Source: Struthio camelus
Taxonomy: Eukaryota > Chordata > Aves > Struthioniformes > Struthionidae
Assembly (NCBI RefSeq): GCF_040807025.1
Contig: NC_090981.1
Coordinates: 44,693,317-44,757,316, forward strand
DNA: 64,000 bases
Reading direction: 5' to 3'
Of this stretch, positions 12,131-25,500 are shown one piece after another. Every line of letters begins with the position of its first letter. Position 1 is the stretch's first letter. The translations under genes and the position numbers were made by a program. Under the pieces are notes generated by a model. It was given only the letters and a program-made list of their open reading frames with translations, was not told the DNA's origin and did no database searches.

Positions 12131-15100
12131 GACGGACTAAGAAAATATTCAGCTTTTGAAAAGTAGGTCATTATTGTTCCACCACAGGGAAGACTGCAGG
12201 GCTGTTATTAAGCAGTGTTTGTAACCATTAAGAATCTCATTTTAAGAGGTTAATAAAATGTGAACCATCATTATGAAATGATTGTTCTGGTCTCTGTTCT
12301 TCTTAGTACTGGCCTTGTCACTGTGATCCTTCTATGTCTCCAAAACCATGCCATTTGTCTTCTTCTTCTTTCAGTCTCCAAGGAGTTCTTCCACAGGCTC
12401 TGTAGATAAATTTGATATTTTACATAAATGATTTTATGATGGATCTTAAAAACAAATACAGTGGTCAAATCTTGCTCCCTATTTATGTGCTTCTGACTGC
12501 CACAGAACCTCGTAAGTCAGCATAATAGAGCATACTCTCATGACAAAGGCCAAGACTTGACTAACAAAGTTGTCTTCTAAGCTTTGAGAGAGTCTTCACA
12601 GAGACTTGTGTCATCTTTCTTTCCCTAAGTGTTGCTTTCCTAAATGATGCAGATTTAAAACACAGGAGGGGGGATGGGCAAAAAAAAAAGTCCCAAACCC
12701 CATGGCCTAAATACGGAAATCAAGACAAATGAGTAGAGCAAGGAATGTTTTTAATAATGCAGGGATCTAGTTCTTCAAGTAGAAAGAAGTTTAATCGATT
12801 TTTAAATATTTAAACTAGGGAATCTACCGTAGGAAACATTTGAGATAATTCATTCCATTAAAAAAAAAAAAAAAGGATTACCAGAGATGTGATGGAAAGC
12901 TAGAATTTAAACCCAGCATGGTGAGGGATTCATGGTATGCTCCTGGTTACTTTCCTAATATGTCCTGGAATGTTTTTCTAATTCTGTTTTCAGCTGCACT
13001 TTTAGCATTAGGAGTGACAACGTTTGGATCAAGGGGGCTATAGAGGTGACAGTGGTAGGTAGTCAGGCCTTCAGGGGTGTATAGGCATGCTGTATGGCAC
13101 TAGGGGATCAGAGAGCTCTCCAGAGTAAAGTATCAACTCCCAGGCAGAGAAGAAACAGGGCATGCTGCAGTGACATTGCTGTTTTCCTTGGATGAGCTAG
13201 CCAGAACTGTGCTAAAATCTTTCCATCTGGGCATTGACAAAGATCTAATTTTCACAGGAAAGAAAGATTGCTTTGGGCCCTGTAAGCAGTTTCCTTGCTT
13301 TTTATTTGGCCTTTGGTATTTCTTTTTCTTTCCTGTTTTTCTTCCCCTTTTCTATTACACCCTAGAGGAAGAGAGCAGTGCCATTTGGGGTTCAGAAACT
13401 TCAGGCTTTGAAATTCATAGCAGCTCCCCTGGACTGCTAAGAGAACAAGATTAGGATGTTATCTTGTACTCAGTGAAAGCAGATCATGTAGCCAGTTTGG
13501 GTAGCTGCAAGCAGCTCTTTCTAGCTCTGTGCATACAACTATGCCTGACTGGTCCTTGGATGCGACATAAATCTCTCTATGCATTTAGCTATTCAGATCA
13601 GATGGAGGCAAGGAATGAGAGGATGAGGCTCATCACTGTTTCCCCTCCTTCCCACCATAAAGACGGGACATTTATTTCCAGGCTGTATTAGCTGTCCTAA
13701 GGATAGACTCACTCTGCAGAAGAGGCTGCAACGAGATTCATCAGTTTGGCTAAAAGAGGTGATTCTTTGAGGGTCCTCTGGGACGTATAGTAACAGCATT
13801 GGTCCTTCTATTTTGTGGAAAGCTCTCCTCTTCTTGCTTTGCTTTCACATATTAAGAAGGGAAATATGGACATAGCTGGATTGCAAATAATGCCTTTTAT
13901 TCACAGGCACACAAATTTTCTCTGAGAGGATTCTAGTGATTTCTGCAGCGCAAGAAAAACTCAGCCAAGGGACCCAAACTAGCAGAATGGTTGCAAGCCT
14001 ATATCTTTGTGCAATTGGAATAATCAGGGAAAATCATCCTAGGAAAGTATAACTTTCCCCTACCTGCTTCTGAATGTGGAGTGTTGTATGCGTTTTGGAG
14101 GCTGCATTGAAGCTAAGCACTCGGTACTAGCAGCTCCTTGAATTTAATCATTGCACAGGCAAATCTGCCCAAGGAATCCAGACATGCTGTTGAGTTGTAA
14201 TCTATTCTGATGTTGCAGGAGCAAAAACCTTTGATGAATAGAGAGGTGGTATGGTTGTTTGCTCTTCTAAGTGTTTGTTACTGAAGTATGTTTTATTACT
14301 TCCACTTGGTCTTGTTCAGAGTTCACCCAATGACTGCTGTTGTGGTGCTAATCTGAACTAAGCTCTTTCAAAGGTTTCCTCTTCAACTGCTTGCACAATT
14401 TCTGAACGGAAATGAGTACCAAATCCCACAAGCAAGCATGGATTTTTTTCTTCTAGACTATAGGTAGATGATATCCTGTAAGTGTTACTAAAAGTGTTTT
14501 AATACCATAGGTCAGTTTCAGGGACTTGCCTGGTGGTCAAAAGATTTAAAAGAAAGCATTTCTTCATAGGTATGTCTTCATTTCCATGGCTGGTAACTTC
14601 ATACTTCAAAAGTGCTTTGGAGCCATGCATAATTTATGGGATTTGTCAGGTACAAAATGTGCTGAAATCTGGGAGAAGGGGAAATATAACTTCTTGTTGC
14701 TTTGTGTATGGTTGTTCCCATGTGGTACGGGCTTCTGCAGTGCCAGGGATCCCTGATGCATACGTTTGTCAGTCCCTCACATCATGCAAAGCTGATTTCT
14801 GGGGAGAATGGGAAGCACTGAAAGCTTACAAGTGGCTTTGGAGGCTGGAGTGGTCTGGAGCGTGGGAAGGACTTCAACTCCTGCAGAGGCAGAGCTGAGA
14901 GATCTCCCTACCTCTGCCACATCCATATGTAGGATTTTGGGAACACTTGGAGGATGTCTGAATCTGATAATCTTTTCCATAACTTCTGTTCTATTTTCCT
15001 TTTTCACAGTTCTGTGGGAATGGTTTGGGGACAGCTTGTGCTTAAGTGGTAGCATATTTAGCCATAATTCCTTGTCAGCTTTTCAGTGTCATGGTCCAAG

Positions 15101-17650
15101 GAGGAGGAGACATTCTTAGAGGGAACATTTCACCTGTGCAGCAACAAATGGGTTTGAGGCAGGCTGAACATGTAAGATGAGGTTAACGCACAGAAAAAAT
15201 GCACTACTCTGTTGAGTTTTGAGGTGCAAAGGGAATAGTGTTATATCATAAAACGGATTTGCATCCCTTAATTCATTCTCCCTGTAGTATAAACTGCCCT
15301 AAACAAGCCTCTGTGCTTCTCTTCTTGATGGTAAGTGTACAGAGAAGAACAGCAAAGGATTAAAAGAGCCAAGAAGAAAAGAAATGACAAAAAATTCTAA
15401 CACTTTAGAGTTGTTCTGTGATGAATCAACTTAACTCTTCAGCATAATGCTTTGATGTGTGGGGTTCTTAGCTGATTTGTTGTTAAGAGATCTTATGCTG
15501 CCTGCATGATGATTAGGAATGCCAGTCCTTCCTGAGCACCAAGAGGAAGGTGGGCTACCCACTTGGTCAACACTTTGTAGAACAACAAGCTTTTAGGTTT
15601 GGCTGGACACTTAAAGTGTTTCAGTTTACTCATTTCCAGCCTGAAAACAGCCATACATAAACCAAGACAGTTTAATAAGAACACAAAGTGGGAGAGGGGA
15701 GACTTACCATCAATGAAATTTGGATCTTAGTTTTGAGAGTATCCAAACAGAAAAGCTGAACAAGCACACTGATTGCAGCTAATGAATTTGTGTTTCTTCT
15801 TATAAACACAAGATTCAATATATGTTTCACTGAAGAGTTGCTCTTACAGTAATGCCATCCATCCTGTGGTATCCAACTTGAGCCTCTGACACAGCAAGAA
15901 GCTCTAGTCAGCTATTGCAATGTAATAAACTATAGCTCACCTCTCCTGGGCCTGATCAAGCCTTCAATATGTGCACTAAAATCTCCAGAACACAATCCTT
16001 ACCTTCTGCTTGGCCCAAACACAATCCTTCCCCATGCAATTAGAAAGGTTAGGTCAGTTTTCCTTTAGGAGACTTTCCTTTGGGCTGTTCCACCTATATC
16101 CCCTGTCCCTGCAACAGCACTTTACTTTTTTCAGTATAAGTAAGTTAAAGGTGCCATGTCTCGGTGACCCAGTATAATCAGTGCTGGATATCTTTCTCAG
16201 TGTAGTCAATAACTGTCAATAAGATAGTGTGTGTGGAGCATATACTACTATCTAATGAACAATGAAAGTTTTGTTCTGTTCAATATCATATATTTTAGAT
16301 GGAAGAGTATATTTACAATGAACTAATTAAAATGTAATAATTCCATTCTGAGTTTCCATTCAGAAATAGCAGTGTCCTTAGGAGACTTGTGGCCCCTAAA
16401 CACAGTACAATGGTAACAAAGTAGAAAGCCCAAAATCTTTGATTGCGGAAAGGATCAGGATTGCACAGAGTTCAGTGAAAAGGTAGAGTAGCCTGAATGT
16501 TATCAGATGGGTAGGTTCAAAGGTGAAAAATCCATAATTGTGAGTAGGATACTGGAGGATTGTCCTGTTACTACTATGCTTCACTCTTTAGTAGAAGACA
16601 CAGTTTGATCAGGAACTTCCAAGAAAATAAAATCAAAGGAAAAACTTCTCTCTGAAGAACTGCAAGGCGGCTTGGACAGACAAATGGGGATTTAACATAC
16701 ACTGGGAAGAGGAAAAAGATGGGTTTTCCACTTTGATTTTAATAGAGCCAGTGCTCTGTTTGAGCAGTCCTAATGAGAGGAATGCATTAATAAATGTAAA
16801 GAAGCTAATGAAGAAATAGTCCACAGAGTGCTTTAAGTATGAGGTTTAGAAGAGTAACTTGAAAGGAATATGAAGGCAGGAAAGACAGTCTCTAGACGGA
16901 ATTGCAGGGAGCATAGGAAGTATTAGGCAGTAAGAGGCCTGTATCTATCACAACAACGGATGGAGGAAGAAGTAAGCAAATAGAGAGGAGCTGTGCATAG
17001 AGGTTTAAATACAGACCATTTTTGGCTTTGTCATCACCCTATGTGTGACTACAGCCAAGACATTTTACTTTCCTTGCGCTTTTCTTTTTTTCCTTCCCAT
17101 TATGGAAATGGCTGTTGTTTGAAGTTTGCATGGTTCCTAGTACAGGAAGGCTTCAGGTTTTCTGAGGCCTTCAGACGCTCTGGTAGCGAAATATTACCCA
17201 ATTATAACAGAAATAATAGAAAGGAGGCCAGATCCAAGTACACACATAGGCTCCTGTGTTGAAAGGCCTGGAAAAATGATGGTAAAAACGCAGAGGGAAA
17301 ACACAAAATGTCTATAGCCTTTACTAGGAAGGAGGAGTGCTCATCTGCTTTGAAATCTCTGTGTCTGCTTTCCTTTGTCCGTTCCATTCTTTCTTGCCAT
17401 TCTTCTTACATTGTGCCTTGATTTTTATAGCTAGCAGCTGACATCCAGCAGCTAAAATCTACATGTGTCATTCCCAACTACAGCTTACACATTGCTACAA
17501 ACTGCCTTTCTAGTCCTGTTTCCATGGAAATGGAAGCTAGCAGCATGACAATAAAATAAGAGAAAATCATCAAAAGAGAGCAGTCTAATACCTTCAACTT
17601 GCTTTTGCTTAGTAGTGGTAACAAGGCAAATGCTTTCTATCTGGAGCTAT
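12131..17650. other. Intergenic, no gene seen
   Basis: AT-rich sequence with frames up to 121 codons (14533-14898), none resembling a known protein. No repeat beyond the A run at 12860. Confidence 0.7.
12860..12874 (+). repeat. Poly(A) run
   Basis: Fifteen A residues. No upstream retrogene or SINE is recognised, so it is listed as a simple run. Confidence 0.85.
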
Positions 17651-17830
17651 TTCCAGTGGTAGATCTCAAAGTGCTTCCCAAACGACAACTGTAGTTAGCC
17701 TCAAAACATCCCTGAGATAAATATTGTTCCTATTTTATAGTAAGGGAATATAATTTTTTGATTTGAAGCTCCCTTCTCAGGTGTATACAGAGTCCTTGCT
17801 TCAGACTGGGTCTTTTAGGCACTGCATAGT
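17651..17830 (-). mobile_element. MIR-like SINE relic (minus orientation)
   Basis: AGATCTCAAAGTGCTTCCCA, then CATCCCTGAGATAAATATTG and CCTATTTTATAGTAAGGGAA follow the reversed MIR order (ATCTCAAAGTGCTTTACAA, CCCTGTGAGGTAGGTATTAT, CCCATTTTACAGATGGGGAA). Confidence 0.6.
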
Positions 17831-20800
17831 ACTGATGTACATTACGTGATAGGACCGTGATAGCGTGTTCAGGAATAGACCCAAGGGCCATCAATCCCAT
17901 CCCTTTCCCTCAAGAATAATCTTTCTAGGCGCAGAAGGAACTAAATGACTTTTTTGGCTTTCCAGATTCAGATTCAGATTAAATATCACCAATAACAGCA
18001 AAAGTCAGCATCTAGCTTTCATTCCCACTTCCACTCAGAGAAATCAGATCAGGAAAAACAAAGCCTTTCAAGTACCTTTAGAAACAATTGCCTATACCAT
18101 ATATCTGACCTTCTCACTCCAATTTCCATGGAAACAGAGCAAAAAAAACCATGCAATAGAGTGGGACAGAGAATAGTCATGCAAGTATATGTTGCGGTTC
18201 TTGCTAACAGACTCTAACTTCAGGTTGGGTGCATTTTAAGCAGGGAAATTAAAAATATGCTGCATATCAGAAGGTGGATCTCTCCCCAGGCAGAACGTTT
18301 GCCAGCTAGTCAGAGCTCTCCTTTCATAGTGTTCACATTATAGTACACTTTATGGCATTGATAGGTCTCTTCAGCTATGTCTCTGATCGCAGCAAACCCT
18401 GTGGTACAAACGTAGTGGAGCAGGTAACTATGAACACCAAAATCTTAAAACAGGTACCAGACACACTGAAAATAAATATGTCTGTCTATCTATCTATCTA
18501 TCCATCCACCTTTGCATTATCTGTGGAGTTCTGTATTTCTACTGGGCCAAGCACATAGCACTGATTTCATACACCAGCTGCAATACTGTTTTCTTCGCAT
18601 TCTGCGGTGAGACAAGCATGGTATTGAAATGATGTTATTCATTCTGAATAATAAAACAGTAGGGAACACTACAGCATTTTTTCCCATAGGTATTTGCTTT
18701 ACCTATGCTTACTTGCCCTCAATGAAAATTGTATATGCATCAACAAGTCCATGGGAGGCAGCAGACTACAGAATTGGGATATAGGTTCATGGAGTAAGAG
18801 AAGGCTCCTGACTTCCTCTAGTCTTTGGCAGAGCGAAGAGGGAATGAATCAGACAAAGCAGCGCTGATGGGTTCATGCGCAGTTGTTTATTTTGTGTCAG
18901 TGACAAGAGCGATGACAGAAAATTCCAGAACAGTATGTAATATAAAGCTGGAATATTTTATGTGGGTCAAACTGACATTTAGCAAAAAGAAAGGAATAGG
19001 TTTCTAGAGCTATTTGCTGTCATCCTGGTACAGAGCTGATCCCACAAAGCTGTGCGCATGAGGGGACACTTCTGCATAGATTGAAGGTTGTCGAAGATGG
19101 CCTGGGCTCCAAAGTTTGCCTGTGGGCATCATTTTGCAGGATAAATCGATCTTCCCATGACACCCTCCTAGACAAGGTGTGTCCTCCACAGGAAAGCTCC
19201 TGGTTACGCACAGCAGCAGAGGGGGATGCTCACTGTTAGTGGTTCACCAGGCAAACAAGAGCTCACTTTCAGGAAAGAAAACCTGAGCAAGAGCCCATGC
19301 AACCTTAAAACAAAAATTTTATAAGATGCTGTAATTCTTCATTACAGCTACTTCTGAGCTACTTCAGGCTCTGCCCTCACTACAGATCATCCAGCCAGAA
19401 AACGGGGAAAAAATGCCCTGTGGCCAGGAGCAGGCAGCCACTGCAGGCTGTCCTTTGAAATACCCAGGGGAGCTCAGAAAAGGAGGCTAAGGGATTTCAG
19501 TGTGTAGAGGGGAGTTACTGAGGGGCAGGAGAGGGGGAGAGACTCTGCAGAACACGTGGGTAGGAAAAGAGGAACTGTCTAAAGGAGTTCTGCCGGCAGG
19601 AGGAGGAGGGGGAAGAGCAGGTCAGAGAGTAAAATTAGTCTTGCAACACTCTTATTGGGAAAATGCAAATAAAGAGTAAATGAAGGGGAATTGTGGTCTG
19701 CTTATGGATATTCTGGAAGCAGAGAAATAGGCTGACTTAAATGAGTATGATATCAACTGTGAATTATTCCTGTCACCTTAATGATTAGCAAGTCTGTTTA
19801 TCCTTGCAGTCCATTTTGTATTTCTTTATAGATCTCGCAGGTAATGCAGCATTGGTTACTTAGGTAAGCCATTTTGATAAAGGAACAAGGTAAACTAGTC
19901 AACTTGCTTACAATGGCTTCCTGCCCAAGGGCACTTGACATAGATTACCTTACACAAAGAAATAATTCAGATGTGACTCTGAAGCAACAGCATGACTTGC
20001 ACTTAACCTTTATTAGAAACCTTGTTAATTGTTTACAACTGCAATTAAAAAGCATGTACTTCATTTTGGCATGAACAGAGCCGGTATATTCTCCTTGAAC
20101 TTTACTCAGAAAAGACTGAATTTAGTATAAGTAAAGCTGATATACTTTTATCCATAGACCCAAGTGTTTTAGTTTGTGTCAACCTGAACTGCAGACAGTG
20201 TCCTTCCACTCCAGCAAAGGAACGCAGGAACTGCCTTACTCACTGGCTTATTTATTATCTTAAGATATTGCTTGGACAGAGAATTTGCTACCTTGGGAGA
20301 ACCCTACCTTTTCAGTGCTAGGGAACAGTCAGGGCAGGCCTGTTCAGAAAAAAAAGGGCAGCATTAAAATTCGGCTCTTCTTAGAACAGTTTTGAAAATC
20401 TACCTCTTTGCTTTCTGCCCCATCTATCTTCCGAATTAAATGAGCTCCTAGGAAGCCTAACAAACTTCTTGCCTTGTCCGATGGAAGCAGAGCCCATAAG
20501 CTGGGGCAACCAGAACAGTTTGCTTGCTGCTTCTGAGGAACGGACGACAAAACCCTGTTTTCTTGTGAGTGGCCCGATTGTCATGGTCTTCTGCCCTGGG
20601 CCGTCAGGAACTTGTACGCACCTCTGTGCAAAGGGTCTTGCAGGGCATGGTTCACCCAGAAGCTCTTCCCTTGCAGGCCGATGTATGCTTGGGACTGCCA
20701 ACATGGCCTTGCATCCTGTACAGCTTGAGTTAGTCCTCCTTCTGTTATCGCAGCTGGGGTCCCTGGGTGTGTTTCCTCTGTCCTTGAAGCCCACACAGCA

Positions 20801-21944
20801 GGGCTCCTTCATTATGTAGGTCCTACCATCAACAGTCACAGGATTTTTAATCTGCTTATCCGGATATTTTGGGCCTGGTACCCTCCTTCATGCGTGAAAG
20901 TGGAGGGTGATTATTACAGCTTCTCTATTTCCCAGTCTCCCACCTCCTTGCTTTGTGCCCCCCTTTCTAATAAGAACACCTTGCTGGTTGTTAGACCAGT
21001 GACTCTTTATGGGTTACTCTGCTTTGTGGCTACCTTGCAAGGAGCAGCACAGGGGTCCAGGTGCTGGGTAGGGAGGAAGGCTTATGTCCGCCCTTAGGAG
21101 CTTGCTCCCCACTTCAGCCATGCTTACCGCACCAAGGCAAGGTTTCCTTCCCAACCTGAATGCTAACGCCTCTCTTTTGTATTCGAGTGGATGTTTTTGT
21201 CATGCGCCGCTCAGAGCCAACGCTGTGGGAGCTGATGTCCTACAGTGGTTCCTGTGCCCTAGAGTGAGGCACCTCTTGGCCCACTCAGTCACCCCATAGC
21301 CATGCTTTAGATGTGGTTTTGGGAGCCAGGGGCAGGTCTCTTTCTTAGCAGATTCTCAAACCTAAGCTCTGGCTTTCTTCCGTTGCCTAAAATTAAAATG
21401 GTAAAAAAGGCATACAGTGGAGAGAGGTAGGGCAAATATGGAAGATATTTGTACTTGAATCATCTTTTGGAAGCAATTTCCCTTGTTTACTGGAGACCCT
21501 TCAGGTCTTTTGAGGAGGGAATCACCCTTTTATAGGGACAGTCCAGCTCATCCTTGAATTTCAAGAATTGTATTTAGAGCTGTATCTGTCTCACGCAGAG
21601 GAGTTCAGTCATAACTTCTCTGTACTGCAGTGCCTCCAGGATTTCCTGATGCGGTGTGAGGGGATTCAGCTGGCAGCTGGCAGCGGGGGGGTCTCTGACT
21701 ATGCCCTGCCACACAGAGATTATATATGCCACAGGACACTAGGGAGAAGAGGGGTGTGGAGCCATTCATTTCTTCAAAGCTTGCATTGCCTTTCCTGCTG
21801 ATGTGGTTGAGACTGTAACCTTGGAAATGTGCTGAAATTTTGCAAATATTAACTTTTGCTTCCAAACATTCTTTAAGAATCTTATTAGCTATGCTGAACT
21901 GTTTTTGCATTAAGCTAAATTGCCAAAATAGCTATTTAGATGGG
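17831..21944. other. Intergenic, with a more GC-balanced block at 20340-21400
   Basis: The left part is AT-rich with the TCTA microsatellite. The block at about 20340-21400 is richer in G+C and holds overlapping open frames on both strands (minus 20381-20839, 152 codons; plus 20469-20819, 116 codons). No domain, splice pattern or retroelement motif is recognised. Confidence 0.6.
18479..18510 (+). repeat. (TCTA)n microsatellite
   Basis: About six TCTA units passing into TCCA; short and imperfect. Confidence 0.85.
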
Positions 21945-22080
21945 TTGTGACTCAGAAGACCTGGCTTCTGTTCCAAGCTCTGCTATTGTTTTCTTCTGTA
22001 GCCTTGAGCAAATTCCTTCTTCTGTCAACTAGGTGAATTAATAGGGATGTGGTGGGATTTAATTAGCTAATGTTTCACTT
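21945..22080 (+). mobile_element. MIR-like SINE relic (plus orientation)
   Basis: GACTCAGAAGACCTGGCTTC, CAAGCTCTGCTATTGTTTTC, GTAGCCTTGAGCAAATTCCT and a diverged CTCATCTG-like block are colinear with MIR (ACTCAGGAGACCTGGGTTC, CAGCTCTGCCACT, TGTGACCTTGGGCAAGTCACTT). This is the clearest of the three MIR relics. Confidence 0.7.
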
Positions 22081-22472
22081 ACTTGGATGCAGAAATTATC
22101 ATGGCCACTAAACACCTTGAGAAGAAAGGGAGACAGTGGAAAACACCAATCAGGTCTATACTGCATCGCCGTAGCACCCAAGAATGGAGAAAAGGAAGAA
22201 ATAAGCTTCTAGAAAATTCCAGACAGTCCTGGAGCTATCTGGAGTCTCTAGAAATGTTTTCACATTTATCATATCAGAGCCTTTCAGATTTTACTTTGTG
22301 GTTAATTAATGGTTTCATACAAAAATGAACAACCATGTATGTGTATGTATTTTCGTATGTGTATATAGCTGTACAGATGTATAGTTCTAAAGTTCTAGTT
22401 CTAGTTATAAATGTAGGTTACAAATATTGTTTGTAATTTTTATATGTAACTCTATACCTACTATAAACCTAA

Positions 22473-22493
22473 ACACACACACGCACGCGCGAG

Positions 22494-22544
<51 letters not shown>
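22473..22544 (+). repeat. (CA)n microsatellite
   Basis: A near-pure CA run from about 22496, preceded by an interrupted ACGCACGCGCGAGAGCA stretch. The Thr-His and Cys-Val ORFs over it are artefacts of the repeat. Confidence 0.97.
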
Positions 22545-22546
<2 letters not shown>

Positions 22547-25500
22547 GCCTCTCTCACTATATATATATTTTTCTGCTTTAAAGCAGCAGTGAAAACTATT
22601 CCCAGTATCACAAGAACCTCTCTTGAAAGAATATCAGCTCAAGTCTATCTGCCCTTCTAAGTGTGGTAGAAATTAACCATCTCTTCAAAAGTTATTGGGA
22701 AGACAACTAGGCCAACAAAATAGCCTTCACTGCTGTAGAAAAACAGGTCAAAAATCAAGCTTAGCATTTGGAAAGATTTCACTTACACTGTACCACTTCA
22801 ACAAGCAGAATTAATTCTTTTCAAATGTCCTTACAGAAAATCTGCTTTATCCATGTATTTACCTTTTTGCACTCTAATTTCGCTGGGTTATTTATTGTGT
22901 TGTTCAGACTTGCATCTCCTTTGCCGCCCCATTCCTTCTTCTTGTTGAAAACAAGTTGTAAAAGAGCCAGGCAAAAATTTGCACAGCCCCATGCTCAGGC
23001 CAGTGATACCATGGGTCAGATTCTCCCTACCTGGAAGATGATCAGTTTCATCTTCCTCTGCAAATATCTTTTAAATTAGGGGTGTCCAACTGCCAGGCCA
23101 GTGACTATATCCATCCTGTGAGATGCTTCTGTGCAGATCTAAACTGACTCCAGATCTTTTGTAGCTGTCAATACATGCCTGCACCCTGAATCTCTGAGCT
23201 GTTGTTGCATCCAACTGACTGGCCTACAGCACTGCCCCAAAATTAGCATCCCACTTTTGGAAAGGTTGGTTGACACAGTTCTCAGCTTTAAATGAACCTC
23301 CTCAGGCACCCTTCAGTACATACACACAAATGCCCTTGTTCCTTTCCTCCCATTGCCCAGAAAGTCCACCAGACCGCTACAGAGCTTGGGCACACACAAA
23401 AACATCAAGAGAGACTTGGTAACCATAAAGAAATTGAGAAAAGAACAAAATTGTCAGCTATTTATAAACAATAATATCCACTACTTATTTTTGACCCAGA
23501 GTGTTTCTTTCTTCCCTTTAAATGTAGCTTATGAAGTATTTTTGCATTGTCATCTACACAGAGCAGGAAACTTGGTCTTTTTGAAGCACAGTGTGGACGC
23601 GTTGCTGGTCGTCACCAAGCGAGCGCAGCCAGAGGTCTCTCTAGGCACTGATCTACACAGCATATGTTTAATGCATATTTGAAACACAGATTCATGGTGT
23701 GAAAAGCATTTATGTGTCCCCGTCTCTGCTTCCTCCCCCAAAGTCCTGTTTAGACTCAGAGAAAGGAATCAGAGCTGTTTTCACACTTCTCCAATCTCGG
23801 GCCACTAACAAATCCTGTTCAACCATTTTCAGCAATGGCCACAGAGTTCAAAGCAATTTCAAGGAGCTCTCTCACTAATGGCAGCTCCAGCAGTGTCAGT
23901 TCTCCACTCAGCAGAAGACTGTACGGGCAAGAGTCCCACATGTGGCCAAGGACGCAGGGCCAACCTCCTACAAACAATTGCTTGTGATCTTAAGATCCTC
24001 ATGAGCATTATCCTTTCAGGGGTTCCTGTGTGATGCCAGTGATATCACAGAGAATTGAAGAAATTCGGCACAATATATAAGGGATTTGGCCCAAAGAAAG
24101 CCTTCATTGCATCTGGACAGAGCGGTTAATTTTGAGTGCTCTCGGGGATGAACGATGCTATCTAAACAGAATATTAGAGATAACACAACAGATATTAGAC
24201 TAACCAAGAGAGCTAGGCAACATTTTGCTCTGAAAGAATTTTATCATTTAAAATAGCCTTTCCAAAAGGCTATTCATCAAGCTGTAATTCTTCTCAAAAC
24301 ATATCAGTTTTGGATAACATTTTTTGGATGACTGGGGCTTGAGAGTACTTACGGCCATATTTGACAGGTTACCTAACGGAAATTCCCATTCCTTGTGACT
24401 TTGGAACTGAAGGACCCAGTGCAGCATATGATGCAGGAAGTTCTTCTAAATCCTACCCAGATACGCATTCCCCTCCCTCCCTCTCTCCACCCTGTCTCCA
24501 TGACCTCCACTATCAAACCCAGTGTAATCTTCCAGGGCTTCTTGCTCAGCAGCCCAACCTCCAAGAACAGGAAAAATCTTTGCAGGATCCTGATATCATC
24601 ATTTACAAAGTTCTGTGTGCTGGCACAGCTGATCCTCTTGGAGGCTGCTTACATGCAGTGCAGGCACTGGCTTTTGGTCCCATCTATCTCCTGTTGTAGC
24701 AGACTCTGTGTTTCTTGCCATGCCTGTTTCCCTGCTCTCCTGCTCTTCCACTAGGCTGCCTCAACTGCAGTGAGCACTGTCTAATGACCTAAAACATAGC
24801 AGCTATAAATATTTACATAAAAGCACAATACACAGTGAAGCTAACACAGTATGTCTATCAGAAAGCCCAAGTACATTACTTACCTTCCCAACCTGATGTT
24901 TCTTTAGCTCTTTTTATTTTCTACATTTTTTAAAGTTTACAGGGACCGGGGTTGCTTTTTCCATCTGGTTTTGTATCATGTTGATCATGGTGGACTCTGT
25001 TCAGCAGCAAGAACAATGATCAAGAGGAAGATGGACATAGTTTTGGACAGAGCCTGACACGAGGAAGCTAAGCCATACCAGTCTGAATAAGCATCATGGT
25101 TTTTGAAGCTAACTGGTAGTCTCTTATTCAAGCCATTAATTTATTAGAACCACCAGAATAAAGTATTATCAGATTTTGTGCATTTCTCAGTGCTTCAGTA
25201 GGTATCCTGTCAACTGCAGAAAATCATTTTTTGCCTGAAGGTATTCAATTGCATAAATAACCTATTAACCCAGCAGGATGTAGCCTGAGCTAGCGCAAAA
25301 CATCAATGGTACACTTCATTTTTGAGAGCATGTCTTTCTCCCATTCCTATTGGCTGTACAACTAGTCCTGGCTCTGACAACATACTTTCATCCGGTCACA
25401 AATGGAAAAGCAAACAAGCATATTTTTGCACATCTTCCATAAAACTCTGTGAATCACTTCACTATAAACCCGTTTCTCCTATGAAGAAGACACTAGCTGC

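Noticed and set aside
12860..12874. Poly(A) run as the tail of a processed pseudogene
   Set aside because: No coding remnant or target-site duplication could be seen upstream of it.
22405..22660. ORFs with poly(Val-Cys) and poly(Thr-His)
   Set aside because: Direct translations of the CA microsatellite.
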